Counted from the stretch's first letter, positions 25,948-35,432 are shown. The stretch: 64,000 bases of DNA from Ruminococcus sp. CAG:488 (GCA_000434055.1 HF999647.1:74109-138108); one strand, 5' to 3'. Notes: generated from the letters alone by a model not told the origin. Numbers and translations: made by a program.

Positions 25948-27087
25948 ATGAACAAAAGAATTTATCTTTCCCCACCGTGCATGAACGGAACGGAGATTGA
26001 ATTTATCAACGAGGCCTTTCAGACAAACTGGATTTCCCCGTTCGGACCTAATTTGACGGGATTTGAAAAAGAAATGTGTGAATATGTCGGAGCAAAGTAC
26101 AGCGTTGCGCTTGCTTCAGGTACCGGCGCAATACACATGGGCTTGAAGTATCTCGGAGTTGAATGCGGCGATATTGTTTTCTGTTCGGACTTCACCTTTT
26201 CGGGAAGCTGCAATCCTGTTGCTTACCTCGGAGCCAAGCTTGTTTTCATTGATTCCGATTACGAGAGCTTCAACATGGATCCCGATGCGCTGAAAATTGC
26301 CTTTGAAAAGTATGATGCAATGGGCAAGCTGCCGAAAGCGGTTATTGTTGTTGATCTTTACGGCAACAGCGCAAACTACGAAAAAATCATTCCGCTTTGC
26401 AAAAAATACAATGTTCCTATTCTTGAAGACGCTGCCGAAGCTCTCGGCACAACCTATAAAGGAAAAAAATGCGGAACATTCGGCAAGGTAAGCGCGCTGT
26501 CCTTTAACGGAAATAAAATTGTAACTACCTCCGGCGGCGGAATGGCTCTTTCCGATGACCCGGAAGCTATTAAAAAGATACATTTTTGGTCAAATCAGTC
26601 CAAGGAAAACGTTAATTACTATCTTCATAATGAAATCGGTTATAACTACAGAATGTCCAATATTTGTGCAGGTATCGGCAGGGGACAGCTTAAAAATATG
26701 GACGAAAGAATTGCCGCAAGAGTTCGAAATTATGAGTTTTATAAAAAGACATTTGCCGATCTTCCGGTGAAAATGGCTCCCGTTCTTGACGGCTGCAAGC
26801 CGAATTTTTGGCTTAGCGTTGTGACAATAAACGAGGACTGTGATGTTACCCCGGACGAGATAATCAAGGAGCTGGAGGATAACAATATTGAATCAAGACG
26901 CGCATGGAATCCGATGCACAACCAGCCTATCTTTTCCGAAATGGATTTCATAAGCTGCAAGCAGGGTGAAAGCGTCGGAAATGATATTTTCCGCCGCGGA
27001 GTTTGTTTGCCCTCGGGAACGGCAATGACCGAGGAGGATCTTGAAAGAGTAGCTTCGGTTTTCAGAGGAGCTTTTGAAAATAAATAA
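25948..27087 (+). CDS. DegT/DnrJ/EryC1-type sugar aminotransferase (EpsN-like)
   Basis: 379 residues. PLP-enzyme blocks: LSPPCMNGTEIEFINEAF at the N-terminus, ASGTGAIHMGL near 50, EDAAEALGTTYKGKKCGTFG near 160, and SFNGNKIVTTSGGG near 187 with the Schiff-base Lys. The opening and lysine motifs closely resemble what I recall of Bacillus EpsN. It probably aminates C4 of the keto sugar from the operon's first enzyme. ATG at 25948, 8 bases after AGAAG, is favoured over GTG at 25939. Last gene of the operon, followed by a terminator. Confidence 0.92.
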   Translation: MNKRIYLSPPCMNGTEIEFINEAFQTNWISPFGPNLTGFEKEMCEYVGAKYSVALASGTGAIHMGLKYLGVECGDIVFCSDFTFSGSCNPVAYLGAKLVFIDSDYESFNMDPDALKIAFEKYDAMGKLPKAVIVVDLYGNSANYEKIIPLCKKYNVPILEDAAEALGTTYKGKKCGTFGKVSALSFNGNKIVTTSGGGMALSDDPEAIKKIHFWSNQSKENVNYYLHNEIGYNYRMSNICAGIGRGQLKNMDERIAARVRNYEFYKKTFADLPVKMAPVLDGCKPNFWLSVVTINEDCDVTPDEIIKELEDNNIESRRAWNPMHNQPIFSEMDFISCKQGESVGNDIFRRGVCLPSGTAMTEEDLERVASVFRGAFENK

Positions 27088-27096
27088 TAAAAACCC

Positions 27097-27132
27097 GGAC
27101 AGGCTATCGGTTCAAATAGCCTGTCCTGTTTT
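27097..27132 (+). terminator. Terminator of the exopolysaccharide operon
   Basis: GGACAGGCTAT and ATAGCCTGTCC form an 11-base perfect stem with an 8-base loop, followed by TGTTTT, ten bases after the aminotransferase stop. Confidence 0.9.
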
Positions 27133-27166
27133 GAGTTTTATATAAGTTTGTCACAGAGGTGATATT

Positions 27167-28978
27167 TTGGCAGTAAAAAAAGATCATATAAGAAATTTTT
27201 CGATAATAGCGCATATTGACCACGGCAAGTCCACCCTTGCCGACCGTCTTCTTGAATTGACGCAGTCCGTTGCGGTTCGTGACATGACCGAGCAGCTCCT
27301 TGATGACATGGATCTCGAAAGAGAAAGAGGAATTACAATCAAGGCGCACGCCGTCAAACTCAACTATACGGCGAAGGACGGCGAGGAATATGAGCTTAAT
27401 CTGATTGACACCCCGGGTCATGTTGACTTTAACTACGAGGTTTCACGTTCGCTTGCCGCATGTGAGGGAGCATTGCTTATTGTTGATGCATCGCAGGGAG
27501 TTGAGGCGCAGACACTTGCCAACACATATCTTGCGCTTGACCATGATCTTGAGATAGTTCCGATAATTAACAAAATTGATCTGCCGGCCGCAGATCCCGA
27601 CCGTGTCGCGGAGGAGGTTGAGGAGGTTATAGGCCTTGATTGCTCCGATGCTCCGAGGGTTTCGGCAAAGACAGGTGAAAATGTCGAAGCTGTACTTGAA
27701 AAGATAGTTTCCGACATTCCGGCTCCGTTGGCTTCCGACGACAGCAAGCCGCTCAGAGCGCTTGTTTTCGATTCGGTTTATGATAATTACAAGGGCGTTA
27801 TTGTTTATGTGCGTGTTGTTGACGGTAAAATCAAAGCCGGCGATACAATGCGAATGATGGCGACCGGGGCGGAATTTACTGTTGTTGAAGTCGGCTACAT
27901 GAGGGCAACATCAATGGAGCCGGCGCCGGAGCTTACCTCCGGCGAGGTCGGATATATAACCGCTTCAATCAAAACAGTAGGCGATGCAAGAGTCGGCGAT
28001 ACCGTTACGACTGCGGAATATCCTGCAGAGGAGGCGCTTCCCGGTTACAGAAAGGTCAACCCGATGGTTTTCTGCGGTGTTTATCCTGCCGACGGAGCAG
28101 ACTATGAAGCCTTGCGCGATGCTTTGAGCAAGCTTCAGCTTAATGATGCTTCACTTTCCTTTGAACCCGAGACCTCCGGCGCATTGGGATTCGGTTTCCG
28201 CTGCGGATTTCTCGGACTGCTTCACCTTGAAATTATTCAAGAACGTCTGGAGCGTGAATATGACCTTGATCTTGTAACCACGGTTCCGAGTGTTGTTTAC
28301 AAAATTCACCTGACAGACGGATCGGTTATCGAAATTGACAACCCGACAAAATATCCCGATCCTGCGGTTATTGACTATTGCGAAGAGCCGATAACCAACG
28401 CAAATATATATGCTCCGAATGAGTTCGTCGGCGCAATTATGGATCTTTGCCAGGAACGTCGCGGAGTTTTCAAGAACATGACCTATGTTACTCCGGACCG
28501 TGTTGACATTGCATATGACCTTCCGCTGAACGAAATTATATACGATTTTTTTGACGTGCTGAAGTCAAGAACAAAAGGCTATGCATCGTTTGATTATGAA
28601 ATCGAGGGCTATGCCCGATCAAATCTGGTTAAGCTTGATGTGCTTCTCAACGGCGACATGATTGATGCGCTTTCGTTTATCATTCACAGCGAAAAGGCAT
28701 ACGGCAGAGCAAGAAAAATTGCAGAAAAGCTCAAGGACAATATCCCGAGACAGATGTTTGAAATCCCTGTTCAGATTGCCGTCGGGGGCAAGGTTATCGC
28801 CCGCGAAACGATCAAGGCAATGCGCAAGGATGTTCTTGCAAAGTGCTACGGCGGAGATATAACGAGAAAGAAAAAGCTGCTTGAAAAGCAAAAAGAAGGA
28901 AAAAAGCGCATGAGACAGTTCGGTACGGTTGAGGTGCCTCAGGAAGCGTTTATGTCAATTCTGAAACTTGACGAATAA
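27167..28978 (+). CDS. lepA: Elongation factor 4 (LepA), ribosome back-translocating GTPase
   Basis: 603 residues from a TTG preceded by GAGGTGATAT. GTPase motifs: G1 [14 protein letters not shown] near residue 13, G2 [14 protein letters not shown]3 [11 protein letters not shown]4 INKIDLP and G5 SAKTG. The LepA-specific C-terminal domain is complete, ending [18 protein letters not shown]. It acts on the ribosome during translation elongation. Length is as usual (about 600). In many Firmicutes lepA is followed directly by hemW; here a transporter lies between. Confidence 0.98.
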   Translation: MAVKKDHIRNFSIIAHIDHGKSTLADRLLELTQSVAVRDMTEQLLDDMDLERERGITIKAHAVKLNYTAKDGEEYELNLIDTPGHVDFNYEVSRSLAACEGALLIVDASQGVEAQTLANTYLALDHDLEIVPIINKIDLPAADPDRVAEEVEEVIGLDCSDAPRVSAKTGENVEAVLEKIVSDIPAPLASDDSKPLRALVFDSVYDNYKGVIVYVRVVDGKIKAGDTMRMMATGAEFTVVEVGYMRATSMEPAPELTSGEVGYITASIKTVGDARVGDTVTTAEYPAEEALPGYRKVNPMVFCGVYPADGADYEALRDALSKLQLNDASLSFEPETSGALGFGFRCGFLGLLHLEIIQERLEREYDLDLVTTVPSVVYKIHLTDGSVIEIDNPTKYPDPAVIDYCEEPITNANIYAPNEFVGAIMDLCQERRGVFKNMTYVTPDRVDIAYDLPLNEIIYDFFDVLKSRTKGYASFDYEIEGYARSNLVKLDVLLNGDMIDALSFIIHSEKAYGRARKIAEKLKDNIPRQMFEIPVQIAVGGKVIARETIKAMRKDVLAKCYGGDITRKKKLLEKQKEGKKRMRQFGTVEVPQEAFMSILKLDE

Positions 28979-29009
28979 TTTAATTTGACTAAAAATTTTC
29001 AAATAACTG

Positions 29010-29039
29010 TTGCATATTGAATATAATTTGTGCTATAAT
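29010..29039 (+). promoter_or_regulatory. Sigma-A-type promoter of the first sugar transporter gene
   Basis: TTGCAT and TATAAT with an 18-base spacer, within 50 bases of the AAGGAGG ribosome site. A TGTGC stretch just before -10 resembles an extended -10. Confidence 0.65.
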
Positions 29040-29078
29040 GTAAAAGCAAATTTGTATAAATCAGTAAGGAGGTAAAGC

Positions 29079-30608
29079 ATGGCTGCTGAAACTAAAGAAG
29101 TTCAGACCTCTCAGGCAGAGCCGGAGGAGCAGAAGGCTGCCAAACGTAAGCTGCCAAAGGGCAGACGTTACGTCGGAAGTAGAGAAACTTTCACCTATGT
29201 TCTTTTCGATATTGCTCAGAGCTTCAATCTGGATCAGAACAAGACATATTACCTGACTGACGTTCTTGTCATCTCCTATTGGTGGCAGGCAATCATCAGT
29301 GTTGTTGTCAGTATCTGGGATATCGTCAATGATTTGTTTCTTGCGTCTATTGTTGACCGTACAAACACGAGATTCGGTAAATTCAAACCGTATCTTATTA
29401 TTTATGCTCTCCCGGGAACAATCATGGCAATGATTTTCTGGGGTATGCCTGTTATGTTCCCCGAAACCTCGGGTACATATGTGCCGAAGATCGTAACGTA
29501 TTTTGTGCTGCAAATGCTGCAAAACCTGGCGACCTCGCTTTATGAGATTTCAAAAACAGGTATTATTGCAACGATTACACCGGATGTTTTCGACAGAACC
29601 CGTCTTATCAACCAGGCGAACCTGTTCTCAAGTCTTGTTGAAAATATTCCGAACCAGGTATGTACTGTTCTCATTGACCTTGTTAACCACAACAAGCTCA
29701 AGATCAAGATGACATCATTGTTTGTTTATATGGGTGTCGGCACAGCGCTGTGCGCAGGTATTTTGGCTCTTTTCTTCTCCTTTAAAGTAAAAGAAAGAGT
29801 TCTTCAATCGGTCGAAAAACCAACCTTCAAGGGTGCGGTCGGTTCGCTGTTTAAGTCTCGTCCGCTTATGCTTTTGACTATTTCGGAGTTCCTTGGACAG
29901 TTTGCTGTCGGAACCAATATTTCGCTGTATTATATCAGCGTTTTGAATGCCGGATCGGCAAAGCTGATCGTTGGTATTCCCGGAATGTTTGTTACATACG
30001 CTTCATATGCTTATGTTGATAAGCTTCGTGAGAAGTTCTCAACGAGAACCTTGTGGGCAATCGGTTCTCACTGGGGTGACTTCCTCTATCTCGGAGTTTA
30101 CCTGTTCGGCAGCATAAACAAGAACTATAAGAAGACCATTCCCATGATTGCCGCGTTTATGATTAGAGAAACTCTTTGGAACTTTGTTTACGCTATGCGT
30201 AAGGTTGTTCCCGAGGAAATCAGAAACGAAGCCATTGACTACGGCGAATGGCAGAACGGCTACCGTACCGAGGCTATGGCGGGTGTTGTTAAGGGACTTG
30301 CCAGAAAGCTGGTCGCAACCTTTACCAACGGTTTCAGTTCAGCTCTTCTCGGTATCATCGGATACAAACAGGGCCTTAAACCAAAGCAGCAGAGTGACAG
30401 AACAGAGAGACTCCTGTTCACAATGACTACTCTTCTTCCCGCGGCAACGGGTCTTATCGGTATTATTCCGAAGCTCTTCTACAACATCGACTCCGAGACA
30501 AGAGCGAGAATGTACAAAGAGCTTGCAGAGCGTCGCGCCGAAACAGCTAAGGAGCTTAACAAAGCTCACGAGCTTGAAATGGCGGAGGCGTCTGCTGAAC
30601 AGAAATAA
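29079..30608 (+). CDS. MFS transporter, glycoside-pentoside-hexuronide (GPH) type
   Basis: 509 residues with about twelve membrane segments. The cytoplasmic N-terminus is charged (about 30 residues rich in Glu, Lys and Gln). The loop DRTNTRFGKFKPYLI near residue 88 is the hallmark between segments 2 and 3 of GPH/MelB-like symporters, and the C-terminus carries a Glu/Lys helix. It probably co-transports an oligosaccharide or glycoside with a cation. Substrate unknown. It has its own promoter and terminator although it lies between lepA and hemW. Confidence 0.82.
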   Translation: MAAETKEVQTSQAEPEEQKAAKRKLPKGRRYVGSRETFTYVLFDIAQSFNLDQNKTYYLTDVLVISYWWQAIISVVVSIWDIVNDLFLASIVDRTNTRFGKFKPYLIIYALPGTIMAMIFWGMPVMFPETSGTYVPKIVTYFVLQMLQNLATSLYEISKTGIIATITPDVFDRTRLINQANLFSSLVENIPNQVCTVLIDLVNHNKLKIKMTSLFVYMGVGTALCAGILALFFSFKVKERVLQSVEKPTFKGAVGSLFKSRPLMLLTISEFLGQFAVGTNISLYYISVLNAGSAKLIVGIPGMFVTYASYAYVDKLREKFSTRTLWAIGSHWGDFLYLGVYLFGSINKNYKKTIPMIAAFMIRETLWNFVYAMRKVVPEEIRNEAIDYGEWQNGYRTEAMAGVVKGLARKLVATFTNGFSSALLGIIGYKQGLKPKQQSDRTERLLFTMTTLLPAATGLIGIIPKLFYNIDSETRARMYKELAERRAETAKELNKAHELEMAEASAEQK

Positions 30609-30620
30609 TTTATTAAATCA

Positions 30621-30652
30621 ACGGACTGCTCGAAAGAACAGTCCGTTTTTTT
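30621..30652 (+). terminator. Terminator after the first sugar transporter gene
   Basis: ACGGACTG and CAGTCCGT form an 8-base perfect stem followed by seven T, ending only 10 bases before the hemW start and thus bordering its ribosome site (GGAG). Confidence 0.88.
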
Positions 30653-30662
30653 CGGAGAAGCC

Positions 30663-31757
30663 ATGAATAATATTGGATTATATCTTCATATCCCTTTTTG
30701 CAAAACAAAATGCCCTTATTGTGATTTCTATTCTATGCGAGGCAACGAATCCGATAAAGATATGTATATGATTTCTCTTGTCGAAAGCATGGAAGCTTGG
30801 TCGGACAGGCTTGAAAGAAAAGCCGATACAATTTATATCGGCGGCGGCACTCCGTCGGTTCTCGGCGGGGCAAACATTGCTATGCTCATACGGCGCGCAA
30901 AAAATCTTTTCGGCGTTGACGGAGAAATTACGGTTGAATGTAATCCCTCGGCGGTTGAGGAGGATTTTTTTGAAACAGTTGCCGATGCCGGAGTTAACCG
31001 AATTTCTCTTGGCGTTCAATCGGTAATCGAAAGCGAAAGAAAAAAGCTTGGCAGGTTTTCCGACAGAGAACTCATTGAAAAAAGAATCATTCAATGCAAA
31101 TCGGCAGGAATAGAAAATATTTCACTTGATGTCATGCTCGGCGTGCAGGAACAGACGCAGAAAAGTCTTAGCGAAACTCTCGATTTTTGCATTGCGTCAG
31201 GCGCAAAACACATCAGCGCTTATATGCTGAAAATCGAAGAGGGAACAACTTATTATAAAAAAAGGGATTCGCTTAATTTGCCTGATGACGATGAGGTTGC
31301 CGACATGTATCTTGCAATGAGCGAGAGGCTTCTGTCAAACGGATTTGAGCATTACGAGATTTCAAATTTTGCCCGTCAAGGATATGAGGGAAAGCATAAT
31401 TTGAAATACTGGAATTGCGAGGAATACCTCGGGCTCGGACCGTCGGCACATTCTTTTATTGACGGAAAAAGATTTTTTTATCCGAGGGATATTAAATATT
31501 TTAAAAACGGCGGGGAACCTATTCCCGACGGAAACGGCGGAGACGAGGAAGAATATATTATGCTTCGCCTGCGCTTGAAGGACGGAATAATTTTTGAAGA
31601 TTTTGAAAAGAGATTCGGAAAAGCTTTTCCGCGTGATATAATAAAAAAGACGGAAAAGTTTTTAAAAAACGAATTGATGAAATGCGATGAAAAATCAATG
31701 GCTCTGACCGAAAAAGGATTTCTTCTTTCAAATTCAATTATTGCCGAGCTGATATAG
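30663..31757 (+). CDS. hemW: Radical SAM heme chaperone HemW (formerly HemN-like)
   Basis: 364 residues. The [4Fe-4S] motif PFCKTKCPYCDF (CxxxCxxC) lies at residues 10-21, followed by TIYIGGGTPSVLG, ECNPSAVEEDFF, GVNRISLGVQS, and HYEISNFARQGYEGKHNLKYW (given in family terms), all typical of HemW. HemW proteins lack a coproporphyrinogen-binding set of residues and insert heme into respiratory proteins. The gene follows a terminator at once, so its own promoter is unclear. It is 12 bases before the peptidase gene. Confidence 0.9.
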   Translation: MNNIGLYLHIPFCKTKCPYCDFYSMRGNESDKDMYMISLVESMEAWSDRLERKADTIYIGGGTPSVLGGANIAMLIRRAKNLFGVDGEITVECNPSAVEEDFFETVADAGVNRISLGVQSVIESERKKLGRFSDRELIEKRIIQCKSAGIENISLDVMLGVQEQTQKSLSETLDFCIASGAKHISAYMLKIEEGTTYYKKRDSLNLPDDDEVADMYLAMSERLLSNGFEHYEISNFARQGYEGKHNLKYWNCEEYLGLGPSAHSFIDGKRFFYPRDIKYFKNGGEPIPDGNGGDEEEYIMLRLRLKDGIIFEDFEKRFGKAFPRDIIKKTEKFLKNELMKCDEKSMALTEKGFLLSNSIIAELI

Positions 31758-31769
31758 GAGTGAGATAAA

Positions 31770-32819
31770 ATGATTGATGAATTTTTAAAAAAGCTGCCGA
31801 AAAATGTTGACGGTGCATTGATAGTTTCGCCTGAAAACAGACAGTATTTTACGGGCTTTAACGCATCGGACGGATTCCTTTTTGCAACAAAAAACGGTTC
31901 AATTTTCCTGACCGACAGCCGATATATTGAAGCGGCAAAGGACAAAATAAATTGCTGCGAAGTCGAGGAACAAAAAAGAGGTCTGGTTGAATATGCCAAA
32001 CGATTAGGCATCAAAGCCCTTGCTGTCGAGGCGGACAGACTGACCGTTACTCAGCTTAAAAATCTGAGAAAAGCTCTTCGCGGAATAAGGATCACGACAG
32101 TCGGAACAGATAAAACCATCGACTCGTTCCGAGCGATAAAAACCGACGAAGAAATCAAAAATATTTGCAAGGCCCAACGCATTGCAGAAGCGGCACTTGA
32201 GCATATTCTCGGCTTTATCAAAGCCGGCGTGACAGAGAAAGAAATTGCACTGGAACTGGATCATTATATGCTCAGCCACGGTGCACAGGCGCTTTCATTT
32301 GAGACAATAGCAGTCAGCGGAGCAAATACGTCAAAGCCGCACGGCGTTCCGACCGATAAAAAAATTGAGGACGGCGATTTTGTGACAATGGATTACGGCG
32401 CTGTTATTAACGGCTATCATTCGGACATGACAAGGACGGTTGCGGTCGGCCATATCGGCGACGAGCAGAAAAAAGTCTATGATACCGTATTGAAGGCTCA
32501 GCTTGCCTCTCTGGGAGTTTTAAGAAGCAGACTAAAATGCTTCGACGGCGATAAAGCGGCGAGAGATGTTATAATCGAAGCAGGATACGGAGAATTTTTC
32601 CGCCATTCGACGGGGCACGGTGTCGGCATTGAAATCCATGAAAAGCCGAACCTTTCTCCGAAGTCGGCAGCAACGCTTCATTCGGGCAATATCGTGACGG
32701 TTGAGCCCGGTATTTATATCCCCGGGAAATTCGGCGTCAGAATCGAGGATATGGCCCTGATTACCGAAAACGGCTGCAAAAACCTTACAAATGCACCGAA
32801 AGAGCTTGTAATTTTGTAA
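31770..32819 (+). CDS. Xaa-Pro aminopeptidase-like metallopeptidase (M24B)
   Basis: 349 residues. The N-terminal creatinase-like domain (about 1-125; NRQYFTGFNASDGFLF) is followed by the pita-bread domain with metal ligands in MDYGAVINGYHSDMTRTV (two Asp), STGHGVGIEIHEKPNL (His), VTVEPGIYIPG (Glu) and VRIEDMALIT (Glu). It removes N-terminal residues before proline. Genes of this type often precede efp in Firmicutes, as here, so the two may relate functionally through proline-rich translation; that link is inference. Confidence 0.92.
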   Translation: MIDEFLKKLPKNVDGALIVSPENRQYFTGFNASDGFLFATKNGSIFLTDSRYIEAAKDKINCCEVEEQKRGLVEYAKRLGIKALAVEADRLTVTQLKNLRKALRGIRITTVGTDKTIDSFRAIKTDEEIKNICKAQRIAEAALEHILGFIKAGVTEKEIALELDHYMLSHGAQALSFETIAVSGANTSKPHGVPTDKKIEDGDFVTMDYGAVINGYHSDMTRTVAVGHIGDEQKKVYDTVLKAQLASLGVLRSRLKCFDGDKAARDVIIEAGYGEFFRHSTGHGVGIEIHEKPNLSPKSAATLHSGNIVTVEPGIYIPGKFGVRIEDMALITENGCKNLTNAPKELVIL

Positions 32820-32858
32820 AAAAATAAGTGTGCTATAATGCTTTTTAGCTGAAAAGAC

Positions 32859-32887
32859 TTGAAAAATACGCGATAATAGTATAAAAT
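32859..32887 (+). promoter_or_regulatory. Candidate promoter of efp
   Basis: TTGAAA and TAAAAT with a 17-base spacer, about 65 bases before efp. A TATAAT at 32834-32839 is also present but lacks a good -35. Confidence 0.5.
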
Positions 32888-32956
32888 AATAGAGATAAAA
32901 TACGAGTAGGTGTTTGACCTATTCATAACGAATAAAATAAATCGGAGGAATAACAC

Positions 32957-33514
32957 ATGATTTCAGCAGGTGATTTCAGAAACGGTATGACATTTGAGGA
33001 GGACGGCAACGTACTTCAGGTTGTTGAATTCCAGCATGTTAAGCCGGGTAAGGGCGCAGCTTTCGTCAGAACAAAGACAAAGAATGTTCTCACCGGTTCC
33101 GTAGTTGAAAAGAGCTACAACCCGACAGCTAAATTCCCGACAGCCTTTATCGAGAGAAAGGACATGGAATATTCATACAACGACGGAGATCTTTATTACT
33201 TCATGGATCCGGAGTCATATGAGCTTGTTCCTATCAATGCTTCTGATCTTTCCGATAACTTTAAGTTTGTTAAGGACGGCATGGTTTGCAAGATTCTTTC
33301 CTACAAGGGCAAGGTTTTCGGCGTTGAACCGCCGACATTCGTTGAGCTTGAGATTGCAAAGACAGATCCGGGCTTCGCAGGCAACACGGCTACAAACGCT
33401 ACAAAGCCGGCAACTCTTGAGACCGGTGCAGAGATCAAGGTTCCGCTCTTTATCAACGAGGGTGAGAAGGTTCAGATTGACACCCGTACAGGCGAGTATC
33501 TCGGCAGAGCATAA
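32957..33514 (+). CDS. efp: Translation elongation factor P
   Basis: 185 residues, the family length, with ATG after CGGAGG. The tip of domain I reads [20 protein letters not shown], with the conserved Lys of the PGKG loop that contacts the P-site tRNA, and domain III ends [23 protein letters not shown] relieves ribosome stalling at polyproline. The modification enzyme acting on the loop Lys is not in this window. Confidence 0.98.
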   Translation: MISAGDFRNGMTFEEDGNVLQVVEFQHVKPGKGAAFVRTKTKNVLTGSVVEKSYNPTAKFPTAFIERKDMEYSYNDGDLYYFMDPESYELVPINASDLSDNFKFVKDGMVCKILSYKGKVFGVEPPTFVELEIAKTDPGFAGNTATNATKPATLETGAEIKVPLFINEGEKVQIDTRTGEYLGRA

Positions 33515-33550
33515 GCAATTTATTTACCCTAAAAGAAAGGATGATTCACA

Positions 33551-33985
33551 ATGATGACAGTTACCGAAAAAGCAGCATATCTCAAGGGTCTTGTTGAGAT
33601 GGCTCATTTTGACGCAGATACAGATGAAGTTAAAATCATCAAGGCAATGGTTGACGCTATTGATGAGATGGCTCTCACAATTGCAGATCTCGAGGACGAG
33701 GTCGCAGCTCTCACAGAGGTTGTTGATGAGATCGATGAGGATCTCGGCGACGTTGAGGAGTGCATCTACGACGATTATTGCGACGATGACGACTGCTGCT
33801 GTGACGATGATTGTTGCTGCGGCGATCATGACGACAGCGACTATTTTGAGGTTGAGTGCCCCGCTTGCGGCGAGACAATCTGCCTTGATGAGAGTGTTCT
33901 TGATGAAGAATCAATTCAGTGCCCCGCTTGCGGCGAGACTCTTGAGTTCGATTTTGACGACGAGGACGACGGCGACGACAAATAA
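33551..33985 (+). CDS. CD1247-like acidic zinc-ribbon protein
   Basis: 144 residues. The N-terminal part (1-70; TEKAAYLKGLVEMAHFDAD) is helical and very acidic, matching the CD1247-type N-terminal domain of Clostridia. Then comes a remarkable Asp/Cys block (about 76-98) with runs DDDDCCCDDDCCCGD, and two CPACGET knuckles (about 106 and 126) forming a C-terminal zinc ribbon. Net charge is strongly negative. The function is unknown; metal buffering or nucleic-acid-mimic roles are possible. It lies 36 bases after efp, ATG preceded by AAAGGA, and is followed by a terminator. Confidence 0.8.
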   Translation: MMTVTEKAAYLKGLVEMAHFDADTDEVKIIKAMVDAIDEMALTIADLEDEVAALTEVVDEIDEDLGDVEECIYDDYCDDDDCCCDDDCCCGDHDDSDYFEVECPACGETICLDESVLDEESIQCPACGETLEFDFDDEDDGDDK

Positions 33986-34000
33986 TCATTTTTAAAAACG

Positions 34001-34049
34001 GGGGTGACCTTGGGCGAAAATTCGTTTCCTCGGTTGCCCCTTTTCTTTT
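34001..34049 (+). terminator. Terminator of efp/zinc-ribbon unit
   Basis: GGGGTGACC pairs with GGTTGCCCC (with wobbles) around a 22-base loop that contains a smaller CGAA/TTCG stem, followed by TTTTCTTTT. Confidence 0.7.
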
Positions 34050-34059
34050 GGAGAAAATC

Positions 34060-34605
34060 ATGAAGCTTGAAGAAAAAACAGTTAAAAAGAATTATATTTA
34101 TCATGGCAGAATAATCAATGTTCGTAATGACGATGCAGAGCTTCCGAACGGAAAGCCATGCCGGCGTGAGGTTGTTGAGCATCCGGGCGGAGTTTGCATT
34201 GCCGCACTGACAGAGGATAACGAGCTGCTTTTTGTCCGCCAGTTCCGCTATCCGTACATGGAGGTTATTCCCGAACTTCCGGCAGGCAAGCTTGAAAAGG
34301 GAGAGGATCCGTTTGAAACGGGCAAGCGTGAGCTTGAGGAGGAAGCCGGTTGCGTTGCCGACGAGTATTATGATCTTGGCAAGTTTTACCCGTCACCCGG
34401 ATATTGTGGCGAAATCATTCATCTCTATGCCGCAAAGGGCTTGACCTATACGCACCAGCATCTTGACGTTGACGAGTTCCTCAACGTTGAAAAAATTCCG
34501 CTTGAAACGGCGGTTGAAATGGTCATGAGCAACGAGATCAAGGACGGAAAAAGTCAGGCGGCGGTTCTTAAGGTCAAACAGCTCAGAGATAAGGGGCTGT
34601 GGTGA
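34060..34605 (+). CDS. Nudix hydrolase, ADP-ribose pyrophosphatase type
   Basis: 181 residues from the ATG at 34060, six bases after GGAG. The Nudix box GKLEKGEDPFETGKRELEEE-AG matches GX5EX7REXXEEXG at about 83-105. Upstream REVVEHPGGVCIAAL and FVRQFRYPYMEVIPELPAG match the ADP-ribose pyrophosphatase (NudF-like) subgroup. It would cleave ADP-ribose to AMP and ribose-5-phosphate. Its stop overlaps the maf start by one base (TGATG). Confidence 0.9.
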   Translation: MKLEEKTVKKNYIYHGRIINVRNDDAELPNGKPCRREVVEHPGGVCIAALTEDNELLFVRQFRYPYMEVIPELPAGKLEKGEDPFETGKRELEEEAGCVADEYYDLGKFYPSPGYCGEIIHLYAAKGLTYTHQHLDVDEFLNVEKIPLETAVEMVMSNEIKDGKSQAAVLKVKQLRDKGLW

Positions 34606-35162
34606 TGTCAAGGATAATTCTTGCTTCCGCTTCGCCGAGACGCAGAGAACTGATGGAGCTTGCAGGATATGACTTTGAGGTGATCTGCGCTGATATTGTT
34701 GAGGCCGTTCCCGAAAATGTTCAGCCGCAGGAGGTTGTTATGTCGCTCGCACTGCAAAAGGCGCAGGCGGTTGCGGCAGAGAATGAAGATGCGGTAGTTG
34801 TCGGTTCGGATACGGTAGTTGCACTGGACGGAAAAATTCTCGGCAAGCCTCATTCGGAGTCGGAGGCTTGCGAAATGCTTCGTTTGCTTTCGGGCAGGAC
34901 TCATAAGGTCTTCACGGGCGTCGCGGTAGTCGGTGACGGCAAGGAGAAAAGCTTCTTTGATGAAACCGACGTGGAATTTTACCCGCTCAGCGAGGATGAA
35001 ATAAAGAAATATGTTGCAACGGGCGAGCCGATGGACAAGGCAGGCGCATACGGAATTCAAGGAAAAGGCTCGGTACTTGTTAAAAAAATCAACGGCGATT
35101 TTTTTAATGTAATGGGATTACCGATTGCGAAACTATACAGGGAGATGAGTGATTTTGTTTAA
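34605..35162 (+). CDS. maf: Maf-type nucleoside triphosphate pyrophosphatase
   Basis: 185 residues. The signature start MSRIILASASPRRRELMELA, the VVGSDTVVALDGKILGKPHS block near 66 and SGRTHKVFTGVAVV near 98, then GAYGIQGKGSVLVKKINGDF near 147, define the Maf family, which hydrolyses dTTP/UTP and modified nucleotides. ATG at 34605 overlaps the nudix stop and has AAGGGG 8 bases upstream. Paired with a nudix enzyme it suggests a nucleotide-sanitising unit. Confidence 0.94.
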   Translation: MSRIILASASPRRRELMELAGYDFEVICADIVEAVPENVQPQEVVMSLALQKAQAVAAENEDAVVVGSDTVVALDGKILGKPHSESEACEMLRLLSGRTHKVFTGVAVVGDGKEKSFFDETDVEFYPLSEDEIKKYVATGEPMDKAGAYGIQGKGSVLVKKINGDFFNVMGLPIAKLYREMSDFV

Positions 35163-35424
35163 TTATTTTTTGAACACTTTGGCTATCAGCGTCAGCGAGC
35201 TTGAGCCGGTGCAGAACAACAATGATGAGAAACAAAAGGCGATATGGATAATCGCACTCGTTGCCGTCGTTATAATTTGCATTGTGCTCAGTCAGATAAA
35301 ATTTGACATAAGCGGAAAAATAAAAGCAAAAAAAGAGGAAAACGCAAAGAAAAAGATTGAAAGAGAACGCAATGAAGAGCTTGAACGCCTTCATGAAATA
35401 AAAAGAAAAAATCAAAGAAAATAA
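35149..35424 (+). CDS. Small membrane protein with charged coiled-coil tail
   Basis: 91 residues from a GTG, with GGGAG four bases upstream; it overlaps the end of maf by 14 bases. One membrane segment (about 31-48, AIWIIALVAVVIICIVL) is followed by a Lys/Glu-rich helix (about 55-91, ENAKKKIERERNEELERLHE). No family is recognised. The overlap with maf implies coupled translation, and a terminator follows, so it is probably real. Confidence 0.65.
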   Translation: MILFNYFLNTLAISVSELEPVQNNNDEKQKAIWIIALVAVVIICIVLSQIKFDISGKIKAKKEENAKKKIERERNEELERLHEIKRKNQRK

Positions 35425-35432
35425 TAAAATTC

